Shown piece after piece: positions 46,728 through 58,185 of a stretch of 64,000 bases of DNA. The notes under the pieces are model-generated. The model was not told the DNA's origin. It worked only from the letters and a program-made list of their open reading frames with translations, and did no database searches. Both the position numbers and the translations under genes were made by a program. This DNA is from Mesocentrotus franciscanus (taxonomy: Eukaryota > Echinodermata > Echinoidea > Camarodonta > Strongylocentrotidae). Each line of letters starts with the position of its first letter. Position 1 is the first letter of the stretch. The stretch is taken from positions 30,349,047-30,413,046 of the forward strand of contig CP137674.1 in the NCBI GenBank assembly GCA_037976565.1, given 5' to 3'.

Positions 46728-49007
46728 ATAATAATAATGATGATATTAAAAATGAAATTTATTAAGAATGATAATCTATCTGTTATAATATATGATTATT
46801 TTGATATTGATACCACTGATATTGATACTGATAATCAAAATAATAATAATGTTTATATTTCATTCTAATCTTATTTCAATTATTTTCACAATTTCATTTA
46901 TTTCCACAATATATTAAAATATACTGATAATACCATAATATCAATAATAATGAAAAAAATATGATATTGAAAGCAGTAATGATGATGATGATTATGAGGA
47001 CGATGACGTAGTAATAATTTTGTGGATTTATACAGTACTTAATCCATCCAGGATGTATCTAAGCAGTTTACAGATGCTTTATACAGTATTTTACCCACAT
47101 CAATCGATCAAGTCTTGCACGCACACAATCGGCTTCATTGTATGCAAATTCTGCACTTCCTGTGAGGTATTCCAACTGGGTGCCAGTTTATATTGATGTG
47201 AAATGGACACACCATACGGGTAAACCACAATGACGTTCGCATCTTACTGAGAACTCATTTAATACTTGGTTGAAGACAAGGAATGTAAATGAAATGTCTT
47301 GCTTTAGGACATGAGTGACGTGCAGGACATTGGACCCACGACCTTTGCATCTCCAATCATGTGTTCAAAACCACTTGACTTCGACACCTCAAATCTCTGT
47401 TTTTGACATCTATAAATTACGATGTGCAGGGTGCAGGCGCCGCTCGAGGGGCGGCGTTCTCTACTTTTGGGAAAGTAAAATGTATGGCGAGGAAAGGGGA
47501 GAGAATTTGCCCCTCACCATGTACTTTCTCCCATTATCTCTGCCCATATCTCTTCTGTATTTCCTTCCCTCCGACTCCTTCGCTTATTACAAATTCGTGT
47601 TCATCAAAAATGCGAAGACATCATCAAGTTATAAGTACACTGTCTGAACAATCGTTCATGGTCAACAAACTAAAAACATCAGTACTTCCGATCTATCACA
47701 TCTGATCACTTCAACTTGATTCGAGCATTGCTGAAAAAACAGGAGAGTCACGACTGATAAGGCATGTATATATTAAGTGTCATCATAACCTTGACTCGTA
47801 CCAAATGCATCGTCATGATGAAGGGAGGATCAGTACATAGCAGGTACATTGAAGTTGAAATAAATGTACCTGCAAAACGTTTTTTTTTAAGAGTGTAAAA
47901 CGCGTAATAAGTTGGTATTGAGTATGATTTCTAACCTAATCATGATGTTTATTTATCTAATCATTAATAATTGGAAGGATACCCCCCTCCCGCCAAAAAA
48001 CAAACAGACAAACAAACAAACCCGGAATCAATGACAAGTTTTGGCTATGTTTCACAATTATTCCATGTACACCTCTGAAAATGAACAAAATACATATTTT
48101 TGATTCCAACAGATAGAATGTACTTGGTATAAAGGTTAAAATTTCCATGATTTTGATAATTAAATGAAGATAATTAAATGATTTCTTTTTGCCTTTAGGC
48201 ACCACGCAAGCGTTACAGTTGTATCGGAGTCGGTACATTTGACAAATTGCAAAAGAATAAAGTATAAAAGTAAGAAAAAAAAATCACCATTGACTTCCAT
48301 TTAACATGATTTTTTTCATTACGAGGCAATTGTAAATTCTGCAGCTTTTGTATAAGATACTGAATTTATCGACCTGTGATTGTGGAAATAATAATTGATT
48401 TATGATCATGAAATCAATGCAGCTCTCTTTGAATAATTCCTTTAGGCTATAGGGGGCCCTGATGCTGTGTATAAGCGTTGACCTATAAACCTGTATACTA
48501 CCTATACTGATATAGGCATGATAGCATGGATACCCCCTCCCCCCTGACAACCTTAAGCGGACATGACGGCCATATGTGAATAAAGAAGAGTATAATCAAA
48601 TAGATATGATTGATTATTGAATTACAGGGAACCCATATTGTGGTTATTGAATAATTCCATAAATTGCATTAAATCCACGGCTCAAAGCATGGCGGCGCAT
48701 AATAAGTGCTAATACCATCATCGTATTAGAAGAGGTCACAAATAAGATCGAGAGATGCGCAATGTGAGACCCAGATGAAAACAAGTCGGATGAGGTATGG
48801 ACAAGGAAGAGGGATCGAGGAGGGAACCTAGTTAGGGTAAGTAAAGAGGCAAAATAAGAAGAGAAAGAGAGGGAAGGAAAGAATGATTAGTGGAGAGAAA
48901 ATTAATGTAGAATTCTGTAGTGGAGAGAAAATTAATGTAGAATTCTGTAGTGGAGAGGAAAGAGAGAGTAAGAGAGAGAGAGAGAGAGAGAGAGAGTGTG
49001 TGTGTGT

Positions 49008-49053
<46 letters not shown>

Positions 49054-52000
49054 ATGATGGATTTGGTAATTAACCTTTACGATATTAAGCCTTTTGGGAT
49101 AGAATTTTCAGGGTAAACATAAAAGTTACATTAATAAGAAACAACTGTTTCGATACAACAGTTTGAGTTTAAAAAAAAGTTCAGTTAATATTGAAACAAG
49201 AAAATATAGAGACTTAATGCACTGTAAGCATCTTCTGGACATATTCTCTGGTATAATTTTAAGTTTACTATAAATACATATTGGAATCATAAAATAGAAA
49301 GATGCGCACATCCTATTATAAGTGTGTCATTTTTGCAAAAGAATCCACATGCAATACAATAATGCAGATACGGCCTTCTTTTGCCCATAAACCCCGCTTT
49401 TCAGATCAACGTGTATCTACGGCGCTTTCTGCATCTAATTCCAAGGCGAAAATGAAATACGACCTTTGCATTATTTATAGGAGACAAAGGAAATTAAAAA
49501 AAGCAAGGAACTGACCCGTCTTTTGTATCATGTTGAATTGTTGATCGTGTAATATTGATAGTCAGAGCAAAGAATCTCTTTGGTCAGAGCATGTACTCAG
49601 GCTACACATTCCCGCACAATATCAGCCTTCGTGGTGAAAGACGAAATTCGAGCCGTGTTGACAGTGAGAAAGAAGCTCTCAATATATCCGAAAATGGTAG
49701 GAAGAAATGCAACAGGCATCGTAAAGGATAAGCAGAAGTAACCGAGGGAAAGATAGAACGAGAGAGAAGGAAAATTACAGGGGATGCTATGACAGTTACA
49801 AGTCAGAAACAAAGGAAAGGAGAGTACATTAAAAAATCAAAGTGTTTGAAAGGCAAGAGAGTTAGTATATCACAATTGTGTATCTTTGTGTGTTTGTGTA
49901 TGTAGAGGGACGGAGGAGGGGGGGGGGGTGGTTCAACCATTTGAACCACTTGTCGAGGGGCAAACATATTGTAAACCCAGAAAGATTTATCACCAACCCT
50001 TTAAAATTAATCAAAATAGGAATAGGCAAGCGAATGGATTCGCTGTATACTTTATCAATCTTCTCTCACTGCTTGTGTGGGTGTATCACCATCCCTCAAA
50101 CACACACACATACCCCACACACACACACCCACACACACCCCACACACGCCCCACACATACGCACACACACACACACGCACACGCACACACCCACACACAC
50201 ACACCCTCGCATTTTCCCTCCATCTCGTTCTCCTTTTTCTTACTCGCTTTTATTCTTTCATCCTCCCTGGTCGCTTTATCCCTGGATGTAGCAACTCAAC
50301 GAGTCTCCGGGTGACCATTTCGTTTATGATTACCATGGTAACTGATTGTATTTCATTAGGTTTTATGGTTGGATAGCATGCCGTGTCATGTCTGTGAATT
50401 GTACATCTCTCTCTCAAAGGGGACTTTATACATGTGGCAATGAAATATTGATTATCGTAATTGAAGTTTCGCCTGCATGCATTAGCTAAGGACATACTGC
50501 GTAATAACAATGAGATAGTAAATGCTATGAGCTTGATTCATATCCATGATAGTAAGTCTTACAAAATGGGTTCAAGAATGTAGCCAATGAGAAGTGTCGA
50601 AATGGATCACGTCTGCGTGCATTAATTTTTAACCATATTATGCACGGGGAGTGCATTTTGGTGATAACAACCGTCAATTTCTCGACTTTATACTCATATT
50701 GAAGACCCATCTTATAAATCAAATAATACATGTTTTAGCTCGTGCATTAGTGATATGTACTGCACTTGGTTAAGTCACAATGAGACGGCCAATGAACTGG
50801 ACAAGTCTCGTTCATTATCCTACTGTGACTTAACCAGCGTGCAGTGCATATTCACTAATGCACTCGCAAACATGTATTATGTGCATAGTAGAGCAGAAAT
50901 ATGACCTGGGCCCTGTTTCATGAAACGTGATATCAATAACAGGTTACAAGCTACTGTTATAAGCTACTGAAATCAAGGCAGCTGATTGGCTGACAGCAAA
51001 TTTGTCATAGAAATTTAGCAGTTGTTATAGATAACAAGTTTTATGAAACGGGCTCCTGGTACATAATAATATCTCATCTCAGGTAGAACAAAAATGAAGC
51101 AATCTTCTTACTTTCTTTTGTAATAACATGGCAGTTTTCTTTTCCCTGTATTTATTTTAGTTTCCTGCGTACAAACCAGTTGGAATTAATATTTCGTGGC
51201 GTAAAAAACACACAACCAGAACGAGCAAACAAAAAGTCAACACTGTCTGATATCACTGTTGTAACTATCATGGATTTAACATGTTTCGTTTCATTTCTAC
51301 TTATCTCTTTCTATGGTTACTGATGTAGCAGAAACATGACCATGTTTATGGGCGATCCAACTTCACAGGTTTTCGCAACCTTCATGGAAAGCCCCGCATA
51401 TAACCTTTGTAAACATAGTTAGATTTACTGTTAATTTGTAAATTTTGATTTTTAAATTGCGAAATAAAATTGAATTGAATTGAATTGAATGACCATTTCA
51501 TGTTCACAAGTTTGAGATATAATAACACGATCGCAACTACTTTCGAAAAATCAACCTAAGGCTATTTCAATAATCTTGTGCATCACCCATTGAAATATTT
51601 GCGAACACGACGATGACGTATTACGTAATACCAACATTATTTCGTGCATCACCCATTGAAATATTTGCGAACACGACGATGACGTATTACGTAATACCAA
51701 CATTATTTCTGTAGGACATACAAGATAGGGTATTGAAATTCTACTTGAGTTGATTTCTCGAAAATAGTTGCGATCTTGTTTAATGTAGATAATTATTACA
51801 TACCTTTATTTGTAAAGGTTGAACCCTTTTACAAAACATGAAAGAGAAAGAAAAAAATATCCATGGCACATCCACAAAATGCAAAATAAAAGAAAAACAT
51901 GGATGTCTTTGGTCTATAGAAAAGCTATCTATCTATCTAAGTATCTTCTCCCAGTTCGGAGGTTGATTGCAACATCTCTCCATTTCACTCTATCTTCTGC

Positions 52001-54361
52001 CATTCTGGTGCACTCTCGCAGTTTTAGTCCACTCCAGTTCTTGGAGAAAAGCTACATAAATTATAAACGTCAAAAATGCACATTTTTTCCCCTGTCGGCT
52101 TTAAAAATTAAGCTACTCAGTAGCTTTCAGATTACCATTATCCTTTCTTTATCGGATTGAATCACTAAGCTGCGCAAAAGCCCCCAGCTTTAAAGTTGAC
52201 CTAAAACAAAATTAAATTGCAATCATCCACCACAGTAAGCGAGATCTCATGAGAAAATTAGAGCCGTACAATAGTCAGGATGGGGGTATCATGCCTGAAA
52301 TGTTAGAAGTCTATATGCCTATTTACAGTTGAAGAGAACATCAACAACGAGCTACAACTACGTAAGTACATGTTTTCACCTACGCAAGCAGCCATGCAGG
52401 AGGGAAAACATTGACAAAATTACTGTTTTTTAACTCTAGCTATTTCACTGGAGTCCGGATTACTTGTATACGTGATATCTTCAAATCTCTAGGCAAAATA
52501 CGATGACGAAATCATCGGTTATTTTTATTTTCTGCAGTCTCTTTCTAGAGATGAAAACAGACCAATTGTTATTACCAGTTTATTTTTGTTTGTTCAAAAA
52601 TAGGCATCATCGTTGACACGATATTTTTTTATCTGATATAGTCTGCATAATATACCACTTCATCGTGAGATGCAATCTAAGTTGACCTTATTTTGCATAT
52701 AACGACAAGTCTTGTATTGCTTGACATTGCTTGAATAGATAATTATGTTGATTTTAAGTCGTTACGTAGGTTTCATCATTTCATGATGCTTCATAGTCAT
52801 TTGCGAAATGATTTTGCTTTGTTTTAGACGTTTGTAGCGAGCACATAGTATACACAATTAATTTTGACACCGATGACATGAATGAAAAACGAGTCACTGA
52901 ACAACTTTACCGGTACAGCGGAATTTCAGAAAACAAGATAACCATTGTAATAGTTGAATAAGTAATAGTAATAGTAGTAGTAGTAGTAGTAGTAGTAGTA
53001 GAAGTGGTAGTTTCTTAACTGCGATTAAAACAACGACAACAACAACCGTTATGACTATGAAAACAGCCATTGGGGGTGTTTCACAAAGACTAAGATCGAC
53101 TTTAAGTTGGACTTAAGTGTAACAGGCCGTTCATGCCATTGTTTGCTATCATTATTTACTGGCATTGGTCTCTCAAGGGATGTACAAATCATGGTAAAAA
53201 ATCCACAAAACTTACATTTTTTGATAATTCATAATTGAAGGAAAAAATATTATCTAAAGATTATAATTTAGAGACCAATTGGGATAGCAACCAATGGCAT
53301 GAACGGCCTGTTATACCTAAGTCCAACTTAAAGTCGATCATAGTCTTTGTGAAACACCCCCCAGTTCTGTTATTCATTTTTTGTATACCTTTGAAATTTG
53401 GGTTAAAGAAACTACAAAGTTAACCCCCCAAAAGAGCATTGAAAATTACGTTGACTTGAAATATCATTCTATTATAAAAATGTATTTGTTTCTACGTAGG
53501 CTACTTGTATGCTAATGAACCCTTATGTTACCATGAAATCAGGAAATTCCCACAGCGAAACAAATACCGCACTGAATAATTTAAATCCACGAGGGTAATA
53601 TGAACAAACCTTCAAGGCATACCTGCGTCCGTCTCACTGTTGGAGCTTCGATAAGCGGTAAAATCACGAATTTGTGAACTTCCTTGTATTTCTTTGGCGA
53701 AATGCATTACAATCACGGGGGAAGGGTATCGTGAGAGCGTTATGTATATAGATGGATATCGGGTTAGAAAAATTTCATGGCCGTCTATCGCTAAGGCAAT
53801 GTGGTGATCATTATTATTGCAACTTTTGGCTTCGGTGAACTGTAACATGAGTTGAGTCGCTTCGCAATTCCGTCTCTTGTGCAGTAGATCTCTGGTGGTT
53901 TTAAAATAACCTTTATTTGTTTTCCCTTTCACGACGGCGACTATACCTTGATTTAAACGTTATGCAAATTCAAATTTAATATGTACATGTAATTGTTGAT
54001 TCAGGGCATGGTATATGATCACATATCGTTTTCACGGTATGAGTTTTAAATGAGAAAGTTTGAACATGAGGGAAGGCTACAGAAAAATCAAATATATCGT
54101 TTCTCATTTTCCCATCACATTTCCTGTACATGTATTTCATTTCCTTTCTGTCTGTCTGCATTCTGCCTATCTCAACCAACCTCCTCATAAGTATCAGACT
54201 GGGAGGAGAGCGAGCTAAGGGCAACGAAAAATGTGGGCGAGAGAAATAACAAACCTCAATTGTATTTCCTGTACATAGGAGCTATAAAAGGGGGAGGGGC
54301 AGAGGCTTTGCATTCTTGGTGGCGACAATTTCTTTGTCTCTTTATCTGTATCCATCGATTG

Positions 54362-54395
<34 letters not shown>

Positions 54396-56348
54396 TCGCC
54401 TCTCTCTCTCTCACTCTTTTACCCTTTCATTGTCATGTCACATTAAATACCTCTTCACTGGTCGCGTTTATCGACCAAATTTTTGCCTAGAATCAGCGTT
54501 TTCAAACGTCTTTCAGGCAAATTTTTAAGGCGATAAACGCAAAGCCCTATTTCAAACGTCTTGAGATATGGGCATATTGTAACGCCGAAAAAGGTGCGTT
54601 TTGAATGTGACATACAGCCAGAATCACGTTTCTGAGACACGATAAACGCAAAACGCTTCCAAGGTCAAACGGCGCAAAGCAGCTGGGCAGAGACAAGGCC
54701 TTTATTTTGAATCGTGAAGAGACGATAAACGCGACATCCCGAGAATCACGTTCGTATAGTGGGGTTCGATAGTTTTTGTTTTGTAATAGATAGTGGGGTT
54801 CGATAGTGGGGTTCGATATGTACATATCTGATGGCAAGACCCGATAAACGCACCCCTCGAGAACAAAATGAAATAATAAGCCTCAATTGTACTTTCTGTA
54901 TAGGAGCTACAGGAGCTGCAGGGGGGCAGAGGACTTGCACTCCTTGTGGCGACACATTCTTTGTCTCTTTATCTGTATCCGTCGATTTCTACCTCTTTCC
55001 CCTCTCGTCGCCTCTTTCTCTCTCTTTCTCCCTTTCATTGCCATGTCTCATTAAATCCCTCTTCTATCTGACCTCCGATCATGATTAACTTTCCGTCAAT
55101 ACTCCTGTACACGATGTCATCTTTCCTTCAAAGGGAGGATGTAAATGTATGTTATCAGATAGTCAGAAACAGACTTACGTAACAATGTTTGCAAACATAA
55201 TGTGTACCAATTGTAGTATGACCGATGTTTAGAAAACAATCAATTCGTTTTGATAATATAAATCATTGCCACATTCTAAATTTTTAGTTAGTACGTCACC
55301 AATGAAGTATTATGATGCATTCAAATTCTCTTATCTATACATAAATATTTCAAGTACATTGTGTGGTATGCGTACAGTTAATAGCATCAAATTTCACCCA
55401 TTAGAGTGGTGTGTCCAGTATAGACCGAGCCGTGTTATACCCCCCTCCCTGTTTGATGAAGAGATGAAGAAAGAAAATGGATAGAAATTTGCCAGGGCAC
55501 TGGCGATGAAGTATATTGACAGGAAGGAAGCAATTATCATAATTTCACCGATCAGAATATTTCATCAAAACGGTGGTGCTATCTATTATGATGCATAAGA
55601 AATAAATACTGATCATTACACACGAAGACCACGTGCAGTTTAACGTGTAATAATGGGCGTTGGCGCTGAGGTATAAAGAGGTTAAAAGAAAGTGGGCAGT
55701 TTTATATAACCCCAATTATTTGGAAAATACTGAGTGTCCATGCCCATGAAATACAGTTAACACGTTTTATGTTCAATACCTTAAAGGCATGCTTTTGGAT
55801 TGACTTTAGATGTACACAATTCTAACTGAGTATTATGTATCTTTTAATATTATTATCTAAGTTAAGGAATATTTATTACACTTATAAGAATAACCAAGTC
55901 TATACTTTGTGATTAATGCTATGTGACATCGGCAAGTAGTCGCCTTCATTGACAATGGATATGAAAATATGAACTTCAAACCTCCCATTATCAAAGGCCG
56001 ATTGTATACAGTATATTAATTAGTTACTTGTACTTATTTCATTTGTTTTGCATGGTATTTGTTTTTTTTGCTTTAGTTTTGTTTTTTTATAATAATTTTT
56101 TTTTTTGGGGGGGGGGATGAGAGAGGAAGGAGACTTTACAACGACCTATTTCTACCAAATTGTATAACTTATCATTTAAGGGAATTAGGGAAAGATATTT
56201 GGGTGTTTTCATAGTATAATAATATTGGATAATTATGTCATAAGACATTTGATTCCATGGCTGTGACAAGCTTGATGATTACATCATGATGATGATGGAA
56301 ATAACATAATGATGATAATGGTAGCAGTAGTAGTAGAAGTAGTAGTAG

Positions 56349-56384
<36 letters not shown>

Positions 56385-58144
56385 TAATGATTCATGTAAG
56401 AAGAATAATAATAACAATAATAATAATGACAACAACAGCAAAAAATGATAATAATAAAAATAATGATAATGATGATAAAAGAAGAAGAAGAAGAAGGGGA
56501 GAAATGCTTATCACATAAAAACTTGTTAGCTCTATACTAGATCTACATGTGAGCAGGCTATATCTTCATCATGTGCAGTCGAGACACTATCGACGCCATT
56601 TTGTTTCGAAACTAAGAGTTGTTTCTCTGCCCAGCGGCAATATAGCCCATTTGGTAATTAACGTATTTTTATCAGGTAATCTACTGCATACGGCCATGAT
56701 AGATGCATCAATTAACTGGATATACGGGCTTATAATGAGGATCACATCGGCTTGCTCCCACACAATGATGTCGAGGGTTGAGCTTCTAAATTTATTAATG
56801 GATGACTCACTTGACATACAGGTGTTCAATGTACTCTGAATTTCGTGTGCATTGCATGAAAGAGGACAATACAAGTCTAGATTAGAATTGTTAGCACTAA
56901 ATGTTGTCCGCCACCTTTCGTTAAATCAACACATTAAATCATTTGAATTAATTATTTATCATTTGACTTCTCCGAATATGAACCGCTCACAATTTTCCCT
57001 CTTTTCTTTCAATCATGGGGTCAATGGACTGGCATCTTTGGATAAATACACCACACCCAGACATCACATTCTGAACATTTTACATCTGAAATTACATTTT
57101 ACATTTTACATGAAGTTTTGAATTTCACATCAACTTACATTTTACATTTCACAACTTTTAATACTATGCTTACAAAGGCACACTACTCAAATATTCAAGA
57201 ATGTAAAAGACAAAGAATTTTTATTACATTGTATTTACTGAATAAACACATATGATTTGAAAAATGGAGAAAGGTTATCGAATATGAAAGAACTATCGCT
57301 CTAGATCATTTATCAAATACACAAAGGACCAAATATTGTTCTAAAATATTACGATGATTTGAATGTCATGTCATGTGAAAATGATATATATATTTGAACA
57401 TTCGACATAATATAATTCATAATTTCGGTCGAGTCGCGCCCAATACTGTATAGGCCTAAATACGACTGTAAGTTGTAGGTCTTTGTTTCACTTTGTGTGT
57501 GAGATATGAATAAATAGTTCTTGATTAAGACGAAGAAAAATGCTTTCAAAGCTTTTCAAAATCTGTAGTTCTTCAAAATGTGTAAATAACTTTTGCATTG
57601 AACATAAATCAATTACTGTTGCATGTCTGCAATGGTAGAAATAACAATGCCTTTCACCTACGTCGTGCTTGTATTTGTACCTTGTCCTTTTCTAATCATA
57701 TTTGTTTACCTTCCGTGGCTCATCATGCGGGAAAAAAATAAAAATGAAAACAGATGGAGGGGAAGGGGGAGAAATATTCATGACGTCAGAGAAGCTAGAA
57801 AAAAGTGAAATACAGCGAATCATGTAGAAAATCAACAAGGAGAATATTTTTCAGGATAATACATGACTTTAGTCAAAGGTGATAACTAGCCGAAAACATT
57901 TGAAACATAATTATGTCAAACGAGCTTTAAAATTTGACGAAGATTTTCCTTGTTTTCTTCATTTTCATGCTCGTTGATCGTACCAATATCTACTTTAAAA
58001 TGATGATCACGACAATTACCAGTAATCTTAATAATAATAATTAAAAAAACAGCAAAATAATTATATCATTTATAATAATATCAATAATGATGTTGATGAT
58101 GATGATGTTGATAATAATGATAATAAAACTACTTCTACTACCAT

Positions 58145-58185
<41 letters not shown>

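Noticed and set aside
49878..50376. Three overlapping frames of 99-142 codons
   Set aside because: They owe their length to the (CA)n repeat; composition is histidine/threonine/proline.
53612..53932. 106-codon minus-strand frame ending in a donor-like GCAG/GTATG in the right phase to join arrestin exon 3
   Set aside because: It shows no arrestin motif, has no good acceptor, and the true exon 2 (46657-46520) already joins exons 1 and 3 in frame. It could only be a minor alternative exon.
56549..57121. Frames of 89-96 codons on both strands in arrestin intron 1
   Set aside because: No motif, no codon bias visible, overlapping on opposite strands; chance.
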